Positions 1 to 7,972 of a stretch of 49,662 bases of DNA are shown one piece after another. Source of the stretch: Clostridium sp. Lineage in GTDB: Bacteria > Bacillota > Clostridia > Clostridiales > Clostridiaceae. The notes under the pieces are model-generated. The model worked only from the letters and a program-made list of their open reading frames with translations, was not told where the DNA came from and ran no database searches. The first letter of the stretch is position 1. Every line of letters begins with the position of its first letter. The translations under genes were made by a program, and so were the position numbers. The DNA lies in assembly GCF_026168755.1 (NCBI RefSeq), contig NZ_JAPFDR010000021.1, forward strand, positions 1-49,662. The letters are read 5' to 3'.

Positions 1-245
1 ACTTACTCCTCTGAGCGATAGTGAAGAGTGAGTTTCCTTTTAAAAGGAAGCACCTTCTCCTTACGTCGAATGTGTAAGTTCGATTAACAAAATTGAAATT
101 TTGAATCTCACTTAAGTTTAAAAACTTTAGCCAACTTCACGGAATCAATTATATAAATTCTAGGCAAAAATTTCACAGTTCCCGGAAAATAAATATTTCA
201 TTTTTTCTCTTCCACGTGGTGCGCAATAGAATTCAGTTGTTCATT
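1..245. other. Gene-free stretch rich in small hairpins, unassigned
   Basis: No convincing reading frame is present. Several perfect or near-perfect inverted repeats follow one another: a 16-bp palindrome at 34-49 (TTCCTTTTAAAAGGAA), CTTAC/GTAAG at 60-64 and 74-78, AAAATTGAAATTTT at 89-102 and AAGTTTAAAAACTT at 114-127. The stretch runs into the terminator at 246-275, which works on both strands. A chain of hairpins ending at a terminator is what a small RNA read from the plus strand would look like, but I could not match it to tmRNA, RNase P RNA, 6S RNA, SRP RNA, a T-box or a known riboswitch. It may continue beyond the left edge. Confidence 0.3.
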
Positions 246-275
246 AAAAAAGGAACGCGAAAGCGTTCCTTTTTT
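246..275. terminator. Bidirectional intrinsic terminator after ppdK
   Basis: A 7-bp GC-rich stem, GGAACGC (252-258) with GCGTTCC (263-269), is closed by a GAAA tetraloop on the plus strand and flanked by six A on the left and six T on the right. It can stop ppdK transcription on the minus strand and anything arriving from 1-245 on the plus strand. Confidence 0.9.
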
Positions 276-293
276 ATATTATCTCGGTTTATA

Positions 294-2924
294 TTATCTT
301 GGATTTTTTACTTGTGCTTGTGCTGCTGCAAGTCTTGCAACTGGTACTCTAAATGGTGAACAAGATACATAGTTTAATCCAACATTATGGCAGAATTCAA
401 CTGATGATGGATCTCCACCATGCTCTCCACAAATACCTAACTTAATGTTTGGTCTTGTAGCTCTGCCCTTTTCCGCAGCAATTTTAACTAATTGACCCAC
501 ACCTGTTTGATCAAGCTTAGCAAATGGATCTTGTTCGTATATCTTTCTTTCATAATAGTCTGATAAGAATTTAGCAGCATCATCTCTTGAAAATCCAAAT
601 GTCATTTGAGTTAAATCATTTGTTCCAAAAGAGAAGAATTCAGCTTCTTTTGCTATCTCATCAGCTGTTATAGCAGCTCTAGGAATTTCAATCATTGTAC
701 CAACATGATAATTTAATTTAACTCCTTTTTCATCCATAACTTTTTCTGCTGTTCTAACAACTATATCTTTAACAAATTTTAATTCTTTAACCTCTCCAAC
801 TAACGGAATCATAATTTCTGGAACTATATCATATCCTTTATCAACTTTAACTTCTATTGCAGCTTCTATTACTGCTCTAGTTTGCATTTCTGCAATTTCT
901 GGATAAGAAACAGCTAGTCTACATCCTCTATGCCCCATCATTGGATTGAATTCATGTAAACTTTCAACTGTAGATTTTAATTCTTCAAAAGTTAACCCCA
1001 TAGTCTTTGAAAGTTCTTCTATCTCATCATCTGTATGAGGTAAGAACTCATGTAGTGGTGGATCTAAAAATCTTATTGTAGCTGGCATTCCTTGAAGAGC
1101 CTCATAAATTCCAATAAAATCTTTTCTTTGAATTGGAAGTAATTTTTCAAGGGCTGCTCTTCTTTCCTCTTCATTCTTAGCTACAATCATCTCTCTCATA
1201 GCCATTATTCTATCCTCTTCAAAGAACATATGCTCTGTTCTACAAAGCCCTATACCTTCTGCTCCAAACTCAACACCTTGTTTTGTATCTCTTGGATTAT
1301 CAGCATTAGTTCTAACATTAAGTTTTCTTATTTCATCTGCCCATCCCATAAATGTTGCAAAATGACCTGAAATCTCGGGAGTAACAGTCTTAATTGCTTC
1401 TCCATATACACTTCCTGTAGAACCATCTATTGAAATATAATCATTAGCTGTATAAACTTTACCATTTGCCTCTAATGTTTTTTCTTCTTCATTTACCTTT
1501 AAATCTCCACATCCAGCTACACAGCAAGTACCCATACCTCTTGCTACAACTGCAGCATGTGAAGTCATTCCTCCCCTAACTGTTAATATACCCTCAGCAG
1601 CTATCATACCTTCAATATCTTCTGGAGAAGTCTCAAGTCTTACTAAAACAACCTTTTCTCCTTTTTCAGCCCTTTCCTTAGCTTCTTCTGCAATAAATGC
1701 AACTTTACCACAAGCTGCTCCTGGAGATGCTGGAAGTCCCTTAGCTATAACAGTAGCCTTTTTCATTTCTGTTAAATCAAATGTTGGGTGTAATAAAGAA
1801 TCTAATTGCTTAGGTTCAACTTTAAGAATTGCTTCTTCCTTAGTCAACATACCTTCTTCAACTAAATCAACAGCAATTTTTAAAGCTGCTTGAGCTGTTC
1901 TCTTACCATTTCTTGTTTGTAAGAAATATAATTTTCCTTCCTCAATAGTAAACTCCATATCTTGCATGTCCCTATAGTGATTTTCAAGAGTATTAACTAT
2001 ATCTATAAATTGTTTATATATAGCAGGATTTTGTTCTTCTAATTTAGCTATTGGAAGTGGTGTTCTAATACCAGCAACAACATCTTCCCCTTGTGCATTC
2101 ATTAAATATTCACCATATATTTCTTTCTCTCCAGTTGCAGCATTTCTTGAGAATGCAACACCTGTTCCTGAAGTATTTCCTTTATTACCAAATACCATCT
2201 CTTGAACATTAACAGCTGTTCCCCATTCACCCGGAATATCGTTTAATCTTCTATAAACTATAGCTCTTGGGTTATCCCATGATCTAAATACAGCTGTAAT
2301 AGCTTCAGTTAATTGTGTTGTTGGATTTTGTGGGAATTCTTCACCCCTTTCTTTCTTATATAACTCCTTATACTTTACAACTAGTTCCTTTAAGTCATTC
2401 TCATCTAAATCTGTGTCATATTTAACACCCTTTGCTTCCTTTGCTTCATCTATTAAATTTTCAAATAATCTCTTCTCTATTCCCATAACAACATCAGAGA
2501 ACATTTGAATAAATCTTCTATATGAATCATAAGCAAATCTTGGATTTCCTGTTGCTACTGCAACAGCTTCTACTGCAACATCATTTAAACCAAGATTCAA
2601 TATTGTATCCATCATACCCGGCATTGAAACTCTTGCCCCTGACCTTACAGAAACTAATAATGGGTTTGTGTTGCTTCCAAATTCTTTTCCTGTTATTCTT
2701 TCTAATTCTTTAATGTTTGCATATATTTCTTCTACAACTGAATTTGTAATTTGTTTTCCATCCTCATAATACTTGTTACAAGCTTCAGTTGTAACTATAA
2801 ATCCTTGAGGAACAGGAATCCCTATTCTAGTCATTTCTGCTAAATTTGCCCCTTTACCTCCAAGAAGGTTTCTCATTGACCCATCACCTTCACTAAAAAG
2901 GTAAACATACTTTTTCTTCTCCAT
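294..2924 (-). CDS. ppdK: Pyruvate, phosphate dikinase
   Basis: This enzyme interconverts pyruvate, ATP and phosphate with PEP, AMP and pyrophosphate in the cytoplasm; in clostridia it sits at the PEP/pyruvate node. The 876-residue protein has the full family layout. The N-terminal ATP-grasp domain begins with GGKGANLAEM, the central swivelling domain carries the phosphorylated histidine in GGMTSHAAVVARG (His about 456), and the C-terminal PEP/pyruvate barrel contains GICGEHGGDP with the catalytic Cys. I chose the ATG at 2924 because GGAGG lies 9 nt upstream; an in-frame ATG at 2948 has no such site. The CcpN-like regulator lies 82 nt upstream in the same direction, so the two are probably co-transcribed, and the terminator at 246-275 follows. 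No PpsR/DUF299 regulatory kinase gene is next to it inside the window. Confidence 0.97.
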   Translation of the reverse strand: MEKKKYVYLFSEGDGSMRNLLGGKGANLAEMTRIGIPVPQGFIVTTEACNKYYEDGKQITNSVVEEIYANIKELERITGKEFGSNTNPLLVSVRSGARVSMPGMMDTILNLGLNDVAVEAVAVATGNPRFAYDSYRRFIQMFSDVVMGIEKRLFENLIDEAKEAKGVKYDTDLDENDLKELVVKYKELYKKERGEEFPQNPTTQLTEAITAVFRSWDNPRAIVYRRLNDIPGEWGTAVNVQEMVFGNKGNTSGTGVAFSRNAATGEKEIYGEYLMNAQGEDVVAGIRTPLPIAKLEEQNPAIYKQFIDIVNTLENHYRDMQDMEFTIEEGKLYFLQTRNGKRTAQAALKIAVDLVEEGMLTKEEAILKVEPKQLDSLLHPTFDLTEMKKATVIAKGLPASPGAACGKVAFIAEEAKERAEKGEKVVLVRLETSPEDIEGMIAAEGILTVRGGMTSHAAVVARGMGTCCVAGCGDLKVNEEEKTLEANGKVYTANDYISIDGSTGSVYGEAIKTVTPEISGHFATFMGWADEIRKLNVRTNADNPRDTKQGVEFGAEGIGLCRTEHMFFEEDRIMAMREMIVAKNEEERRAALEKLLPIQRKDFIGIYEALQGMPATIRFLDPPLHEFLPHTDDEIEELSKTMGLTFEELKSTVESLHEFNPMMGHRGCRLAVSYPEIAEMQTRAVIEAAIEVKVDKGYDIVPEIMIPLVGEVKELKFVKDIVVRTAEKVMDEKGVKLNYHVGTMIEIPRAAITADEIAKEAEFFSFGTNDLTQMTFGFSRDDAAKFLSDYYERKIYEQDPFAKLDQTGVGQLVKIAAEKGRATRPNIKLGICGEHGGDPSSVEFCHNVGLNYVSCSPFRVPVARLAAAQAQVKNPR

Positions 2925-3006
2925 CTCAATACTCCTCCGTTCATACAATAATATATACTAACAAGACTCTGTCTCGTAGCTACCATAATTACCCTTTAAA
3001 CTACCC

Positions 3007-3645
3007 TTAATTTGCTTCTCCAAGATTAACAAATAGTTTTGTTATGTTAGTCTTAGAAATTTTGCCAACTATCTTTAAATTAACTTTTCCATTGTCTGAT
3101 TCGCAGGATTTTTCTACTATCGGTATACTATCAATTTCATGTTCTATTATTTTTTTAGCTAGTGAATAGGCACTATCCTCTGGATGACCATAAATTATAT
3201 TAGGCATTCTTGTCATGATAACTCCAACTGGAACCCTATGTATATCTGTTCCTCCAATTGCTATCTTAAGAAAATCCTTTCTTGATGCTGCCCCAACTAA
3301 ATTCCCATTGTTTTCAACAAAAAGTGTTCCTACATCATGTAAAAATAAATGAACAATTGCATCATATACAGTAGTATCATCGTTAACGGTTACAGGCTTA
3401 GACATAATGTCACCAACCTTTATTTTGGATAAATTCTCCAAAATCTCCCCATCAATCTTTTTCCCTAAATACACATAACCTACCTTAGGTCTAGCATCTA
3501 AAGTACCAGTCATTGTAAGTATTGCTAGGTCTGCTCTTAAAGCAGCTCTTGTAACTCCAAGTTTTTCTGCTATTGCTTCACTTGTAATTGGCTGCTCATC
3601 TTTAACTATCTTAATTATCGCCTCTTGTCTTTTTGTAAACTTCAA
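3007..3645 (-). CDS. CcpN-like transcriptional regulator (HTH plus two CBS domains)
   Basis: A 212-residue cytoplasmic regulator. Residues 1-60 form a winged helix-turn-helix (ITSEAIAEKLGVTRAALRADL), and residues 75-205 hold two CBS motifs, the first starting at VGDIMSKPVTV and the second at VIMTRMPNI. This is the architecture of Bacillus CcpN (YqzB), which represses gluconeogenic genes and senses nucleotides through its CBS pair. Its position just upstream of ppdK fits control of PEP synthesis. Translation most likely starts at a TTG (3645) with GAGGG 6-7 nt upstream. Its promoter at 3714-3741 is framed by an 11-bp inverted repeat, suggesting autoregulation. The family call is firm. Its target genes are inferred from position only. 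Confidence 0.85.
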   Translation of the reverse strand: MKFTKRQEAIIKIVKDEQPITSEAIAEKLGVTRAALRADLAILTMTGTLDARPKVGYVYLGKKIDGEILENLSKIKVGDIMSKPVTVNDDTTVYDAIVHLFLHDVGTLFVENNGNLVGAASRKDFLKIAIGGTDIHRVPVGVIMTRMPNIIYGHPEDSAYSLAKKIIEHEIDSIPIVEKSCESDNGKVNLKIVGKISKTNITKLFVNLGEAN

Positions 3646-3671
3646 TGCTATCCCTCTTTTCGACTATTTAA

Positions 3672-3784
3672 GGAATATTCAGACAATTAAGAATATTTTT
3701 TATTCACAGTATAATTATAACATTTTCTCACTTTTTGACTATGCTTAATTTTCTGAAAAATCACTCATATTAGCTGAATATTCC
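3672..3784 (-). promoter_or_regulatory. Promoter of the CcpN-like gene inside an 11-bp inverted repeat
   Basis: On the minus strand TATAAT (3714-3719) lies 16 bp from a weak -35, TAGTCA (3736-3741). The perfect inverted repeat GGAATATTCAG (3672-3682) and CTGAATATTCC (3774-3784) places one arm about 33 bp upstream of the -35 and the other about 25-35 bp downstream of the expected start. Arms placed on both sides of a promoter are typical of looping or cooperative repressor binding. That the CcpN-like protein binds here is inference. Confidence 0.5.
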
Positions 3785-3831
3785 TGTTGTCCCTTTTTTT
3801 CTAGACTATATCGTTGTTTTTCTTTAATTTC

Positions 3832-4434
3832 CTAATTTTTCCCATTATCATCATCAAAATTCACAGTATAAGTAAAGGTATTATTTTCCTTTTCTTCTTT
3901 TTCCTTTTCCTTAAATTTATTTGGCATTTTTATTCCATCTAAATTTACATCTTGAACTTTTTCCTTAACCTTATCTGCCAAACCATTTGCTTTATCCTTC
4001 GCTTCGTTAACAGCCGCTGATATATATTTATTAACAACTTCTACTGTACCATCAGCCTTTGTTATTTCAATTGTAACTTGAGTTACTACAGCTGCTACTA
4101 CAACAAATGCTAATATAGATGGAATTATTATAGCTATAACACCTGCTGCTATTCCAGCATTAACTGGAACATCAACTATCTTTTTGCCATCTTTAGTTAT
4201 TTTAATTCTAGTAACATTTCCTTTATTTATTAACTCTTTTAACCATCCCTTAAACTCATCAATAGTTTCAGATTGTTTAACTTCATTTAAATCATTATAT
4301 TTTGATTTTTCTTCAAGTAATATAATTGCATTTAAGACATCTCCATTTACTTCTTCTAATGCCTGTTTTGCTTCTGCATAACTTACTCCAGTTCTTTCTC
4401 TTACTTGATCAACCATTTCCAATGTAATATCCAT
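3832..4434 (-). CDS. DUF4342 protein with UBA-like domain and membrane helix
   Basis: A 200-residue protein of unknown function. Residues 1-45 (VRERTGVSYAEAKQALEEV and following) resemble the UBA/EF-Ts-type helical bundle that opens DUF4342 proteins. Residues about 95-120 are a single hydrophobic segment (AGIAAGVIAIIIPSILAFVV). The C-terminal third is Lys/Glu-rich and probably disordered, with EKEKEEKENN near the end. The start at 4434 has AGAGG 4-5 nt upstream and AAGGAG just before that, inside the recO stop region, so the gene is translationally tied to recO and era. The N-terminal domain probably stays in the cytoplasm next to the membrane. No enzyme motif is visible. Confidence 0.75.
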   Translation of the reverse strand: MDITLEMVDQVRERTGVSYAEAKQALEEVNGDVLNAIILLEEKSKYNDLNEVKQSETIDEFKGWLKELINKGNVTRIKITKDGKKIVDVPVNAGIAAGVIAIIIPSILAFVVVAAVVTQVTIEITKADGTVEVVNKYISAAVNEAKDKANGLADKVKEKVQDVNLDGIKMPNKFKEKEKEEKENNTFTYTVNFDDDNGKN

Positions 4435-4441
4435 ATTTCCT

Positions 4442-5182
4442 CTACTCCTTTATATAATTTAACATCTCTAAACTTTTCGGCTTTCTTGAATAATTTGAAT
4501 TTATTATAAATGTTGTTACCTTTTCTATTTGATTCTTAATCTCTTTATTTACATTCAATCTATAAATTTTATCCATTGGTGTATTATTTAAAAATCTTAA
4601 AGCATTATATCCTGCTCTAGAAATATAAAGTCCATGTTCCTTATTACACTCTACACATACACCACCAAAGTGTGATAATGAAATATAATCACTTGTTCCT
4701 ATTACTTTTTTACAAATACAACATTTATCAAACTCCAACCCATATCCTGTAGCACTCAACAATCTCAATTCAAAAGCTCTTATTAATAACTCATAATCCA
4801 TAGCATCTGTATTTAATAAGTATAAACAAGTTATAAAATTCCTAAACAACTCCTTATTTACTTCGGCATCTTGTACACATATATCTATTAATTCACAAAC
4901 ATATGAAGAATACGTAAGCTTATCTAAGTTGTTTAACAATCCCTGAAATGAGTTTATAATTTTTCCTTCTTGAAGGTTATACAAATTTCTACCTTTAAAA
5001 AATATATATTCCCCAAAGCATAAGGGTAAAGTCAAACTTAAGTTTTTACTTTTACTCTTCTTTGCCCCCTTAGCTATAAAGGTTATTTTCCCTAAATCTT
5101 CACAATAAGCCCATATAAGTTTATCATTTTCTTTATAATCTATAGCCTTAATTATTATAGCCTTAGTCTTCTCAATAGACAG
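4442..5182 (-). CDS. recO: DNA repair protein RecO
   Basis: RecO anneals single strands and loads RecA with RecR in gap repair. The protein is about 247 residues, normal for the family. The N-terminal OB fold has the usual IIIKAIDYKENDKLIW and FIAKGAKKSKSK stretches, followed by a helical domain with a Cys zinc site (CCICKK near residue 150, then CVECNK). The start is unusual. AGGAG at 5192-5196 is followed by TTG with no gap, too close to be used, whereas a CTG at 5180-5182 lies 9 nt downstream and gives the family N-terminus (start-S-I-E-K-T-K). I therefore place the start at that CTG; an ATT just before it is the alternative. The gene lies between era and the DUF4342 gene in one operon. 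Confidence 0.9.
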   Translation of the reverse strand: MSIEKTKAIIIKAIDYKENDKLIWAYCEDLGKITFIAKGAKKSKSKNLSLTLPLCFGEYIFFKGRNLYNLQEGKIINSFQGLLNNLDKLTYSSYVCELIDICVQDAEVNKELFRNFITCLYLLNTDAMDYELLIRAFELRLLSATGYGLEFDKCCICKKVIGTSDYISLSHFGGVCVECNKEHGLYISRAGYNALRFLNNTPMDKIYRLNVNKEIKNQIEKVTTFIINSNYSRKPKSLEMLNYIKE

Positions 5183-5198
5183 AATACTCAACTCCTAT

Positions 5199-6089
5199 CT
5201 ACTTTGTCTTTTTATATCCTAATTCCTTAAGTAAAAGTCCATTATCTCTCCATTCTTTTCTTACTTTTACCCATATCTTTAAATTAACTTTAGCTTTTAA
5301 AAATCTTTCTATTTCGTATCTTGCAGTCTCTCCAATTTTCTTTAAAGATGCTCCGTTCTTTCCTATTATTATTCCCTTATGTGAGTCCTTTTCACATATT
5401 AAATCTACCTCAATATGATATGTTCCATTTTCTTTTTGCTTCATTTGAATAATATCAACAGCTATTCCATGAGGAATTTCATCTCTTAAATTCTTTAATG
5501 TTTTTTCTCTTACTATTTCTGCAACAATAAATCTTTCATTAACATCTGTAATCATGTCCTCTGGATAATATTGTGGACCCTCTGGCATTTTTTCTACCAT
5601 TAATTTTACAAGAGTATCTACATTTTTCCCCTTTAATGCTGATATTGGTACTATTTCAGCAAAATCATATTCCTTTGAATACATATCAAGTGTTTTAGCT
5701 ACTTTTTCATGACTATTTTCATCAACTTTATTAACAACCAAGAATACTGGTGCTTTTTGTTGTTTTAATGCCTCTAATATAAATTTATCTCCTCTTCCAA
5801 TTTCATCACAAGGATTAATTATAAATACAACTAAATCTACTTCTTTTATAGAGCTAGTTGCAGCATTAACCATATAGTCTCCTAGTTTATTCTTTGGTTT
5901 ATGTATTCCTGGAGTGTCAACAAACACTAATTGATAATCATCTCCAGTTAATATTGTTTGTATGTTGTTTCTTGTAGTTTGCGGTTTATTTGAAACTATT
6001 GATAGTTTTTCTCCCATTATCTGATTAGTTAATGTTGATTTTCCTACATTTGGTCTTCCTACTATTGTTACAAATCCTGATTTATACAT
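5199..6089 (-). CDS. era: GTPase Era
   Basis: Era is an essential GTPase that binds the 3' end of 16S rRNA during small-subunit maturation. The 296-residue protein has G1 GRPNVGKST (residues 11-19), G3 DTPG (about 58-61) and G4 NKVD (about 122-125). A C-terminal KH domain has the GXXG-type loop [13 protein letters not shown] (about 235). Its length matches the family. The ATG at 6089 has AGGAGG upstream, and cdd ends only 9 nt before it, so the genes share an operon with ybeY, dgkA, cdd and recO, as in most Firmicutes. Nothing is missing from the catalytic motifs. Confidence 0.97.
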   Translation of the reverse strand: MYKSGFVTIVGRPNVGKSTLTNQIMGEKLSIVSNKPQTTRNNIQTILTGDDYQLVFVDTPGIHKPKNKLGDYMVNAATSSIKEVDLVVFIINPCDEIGRGDKFILEALKQQKAPVFLVVNKVDENSHEKVAKTLDMYSKEYDFAEIVPISALKGKNVDTLVKLMVEKMPEGPQYYPEDMITDVNERFIVAEIVREKTLKNLRDEIPHGIAVDIIQMKQKENGTYHIEVDLICEKDSHKGIIIGKNGASLKKIGETARYEIERFLKAKVNLKIWVKVRKEWRDNGLLLKELGYKKTK

Positions 6090-6098
6090 ATTAGCCTC

Positions 6099-6500
6099 CT
6101 AGCCTTTTAAGTCTTTTTTTGAAAAAACACCTGGTAATATTTCTTCAAAAGTTTTTACTATATAGTCATTTTCATTTTTTATTATTATTACTGGAACTTT
6201 TTCGTCTGCTATAAACTCTGCAATTACTTGCCTACATATTCCACATGGATAAGTGTATGAATTAGTATCTCCAACAACAGCCACAGCTTTTATTTCCCTA
6301 TTTCCTTCATGTACACCTCTAAAAATAGCTGTCCTTTCTGCACAATTAGTTGCTCCAAAAGATGCATTTTCTACATTAGATCCTGTATATATTTTTCCAT
6401 CTTCAAATAATATAGCTGCTCCAACCTTAAAATTAGAATATGGACAATAAGCTTTTTCTCTTGCTTCTAAAGCACTTTGTATTAATTTTTTGTATTCCAT
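6099..6500 (-). CDS. cdd: Cytidine deaminase
   Basis: This enzyme deaminates cytidine and deoxycytidine to uridine forms in pyrimidine salvage. The 133-residue chain is the short homotetrameric type. The zinc site is complete: the Cys and catalytic Glu of NCAERTAIF (about 52-60) and the paired Cys of PCGICRQV (about 86-93). I place the start at the ATG at 6500 (MEYKKLIQSA) because GGAGGAATTAAAA precedes it; the ATG five codons upstream has no ribosome binding site. It lies between dgkA and era. The 130-bp gap to dgkA contains a 9-bp inverted repeat (6543-6551 with 6609-6617), so cdd may have its own promoter. Confidence 0.95.
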   Translation of the reverse strand: MEYKKLIQSALEAREKAYCPYSNFKVGAAILFEDGKIYTGSNVENASFGATNCAERTAIFRGVHEGNREIKAVAVVGDTNSYTYPCGICRQVIAEFIADEKVPVIIIKNENDYIVKTFEEILPGVFSKKDLKG

Positions 6501-6629
6501 TTTTAATTCCTCCATCTAAATAGTATATCACATATAAGCAAAATTCCAAATGTTGATTTAATTTATATTATTAATATCAATATATTTATTAAATACACTT
6601 CTAATTAAATTTGGAATATTACTTAAATT

Positions 6630-7331
6630 TTATAATTTAAATATAGTAAATATTAATAAAGTTAATAATATTCCTAATATTCCTCCTACTATAACTTCGA
6701 ATACAGTATGAACTTCTGAGTCAACTCTACTTTGAGCAGTAATAAATGCCATTAAATAGGCTAATATAATGCAAATAGGCTTTTCAGTTATTAATGCTAT
6801 AGCTGTGGAAATAGAAAATGCTAATGCACTATGTCCACTAGGCATACCACCTTTTAAAGGTGTTCCTTCACCAAAAATAGCTTTTATTATAACAACAGCC
6901 AAAACAACTATAACTAATGCTATTAATATCATATATGGTTCTGAATGTTTTATTTTATAAACTACCTCAAATGAAAAGTTAGAAAGTTTATCCCAAAATA
7001 CAATATATCCTACTAATATTGCATTTATTGCTGTTACAAGCACTGCTCCTGCTGCTGTATTTTTAGCTATCTTCGCTAAAGGATGATAATAATTAGTATT
7101 TAAATCTACCGCTGCTTCTACAGCTGTATTGACTAATTCAGCGCTAATTACCATTGTGATTGTTATTGCCAATGCCAGAAATTCTGCCTTTGATACATCA
7201 AAGAAAAAACAAGCAATTAAAACACCCATAGATGCTAATATATGAATTTTCATATTCCTTTGAGTTCTTACAGCATCAACTACGCCATCAATTGCATTAT
7301 TAAAGCTCTCTAATAATTTTTTCATCTCCAT
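6630..7331 (-). CDS. Fused diacylglycerol/undecaprenol kinase and PAP2 phosphatase
   Basis: The 233-residue membrane protein joins two enzymes. Residues about 1-115 are a DgkA-type lipid kinase with three helices and the family motif ELVNTAVEAAVDL (about 65-77); Gram-positive members usually phosphorylate undecaprenol. Residues about 140-233 are a PAP2 phosphatase with MPSGHSALAF (motif 2) and SRVDSEVHTVFE (motif 3, SR-x5-H, with Glu where Asp is common). The first PAP2 motif is only weakly recognisable. A kinase and a phosphatase fused head to tail suggest coupled recycling of a polyprenol carrier, but the substrate cannot be read from sequence. The gene follows ybeY by 22 bp, where dgkA normally lies. 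Confidence 0.88.
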   Translation of the reverse strand: MEMKKLLESFNNAIDGVVDAVRTQRNMKIHILASMGVLIACFFFDVSKAEFLALAITITMVISAELVNTAVEAAVDLNTNYYHPLAKIAKNTAAGAVLVTAINAILVGYIVFWDKLSNFSFEVVYKIKHSEPYMILIALVIVVLAVVIIKAIFGEGTPLKGGMPSGHSALAFSISTAIALITEKPICIILAYLMAFITAQSRVDSEVHTVFEVIVGGILGILLTLLIFTIFKL

Positions 7332-7353
7332 AAATTACTCACCCTACCTACAT

Positions 7354-7854
7354 TTATCTAGTTATATTTAAATCCCCCAATATTTCCTCTTCTCTTTTTC
7401 TCATGATTTTCTTTTCTTCACTTTCCATATGATCATATCCTAATAAGTGAAGAATAGAATGAACTACTAAGTAGCACACTTCTCTATTAAAAGAATGATT
7501 ATATTCTATACTTTGCTCCTTTGTTCTTTCTAAAGATAAAACCATATCACCTAATACTAGCTCTTCACCATCTAAATATATCTCATTAAATTTAGTGTCC
7601 TTATAAACCCCTTTAAAAACTTTACCTTTAGGATAGTCTAACATAGGAAATGATAGCACATCAGTAACTTTATCTATCCCTCTAGTTTCTCTATTTATAT
7701 CTCTTATTTCTTCATTGTCTACAAATAAAAGTGATATTTGATAAGGAATATTTACCTCTTCAGCCTTTAAAGCCTTTTCACAAACTTCATTTATAATATT
7801 AATGAGTTCCTCATTCACTTCTATTTTATTTTGTCTATTATCAGTATATAACAT
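7354..7854 (-). CDS. ybeY: rRNA maturation endonuclease YbeY
   Basis: YbeY is a single-strand-specific zinc RNase used in 16S rRNA 3' end processing and ribosome quality control. The 166-residue protein has the complete metal signature [11 protein letters not shown] (H-x3-H-x5-H, about residues 132-142) and the conserved [14 protein letters not shown] stretch. The ATG at 7854 is preferred over one five codons upstream because AAAGGAG lies 5 nt before it. It begins the group ybeY-dgkA-cdd-era-recO, downstream of the pgpH terminator, so a promoter is expected between 7870 and 7945. Confidence 0.95.
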   Translation of the reverse strand: MLYTDNRQNKIEVNEELINIINEVCEKALKAEEVNIPYQISLLFVDNEEIRDINRETRGIDKVTDVLSFPMLDYPKGKVFKGVYKDTKFNEIYLDGEELVLGDMVLSLERTKEQSIEYNHSFNREVCYLVVHSILHLLGYDHMESEEKKIMRKREEEILGDLNITR

Positions 7855-7944
7855 AACTTCTCCTTTCATTTTTTCATAATTTAAATTATGTATATTTTAA
7901 ATTAACCTTTATTAGCTATAATGCTTTTTAACTTAGTAATTTAG

Positions 7945-7972
7945 AATAAAAAAGGAGGTAACCCTCCCCTTT
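7945..7972 (-). terminator. Terminator after pgpH
   Basis: On the minus strand a stem of GGGGAGG/CCTCC with a GTTA loop is followed by a run of T, starting right after the pgpH stop codon. It separates the yqfC-yqfD-pgpH transcript from ybeY. Confidence 0.75.

Noticed and set aside
1..245. T-box, riboswitch, tmRNA, 6S or RNase P RNA
   Set aside because: None of the conserved sequence blocks of these RNAs could be found on either strand.
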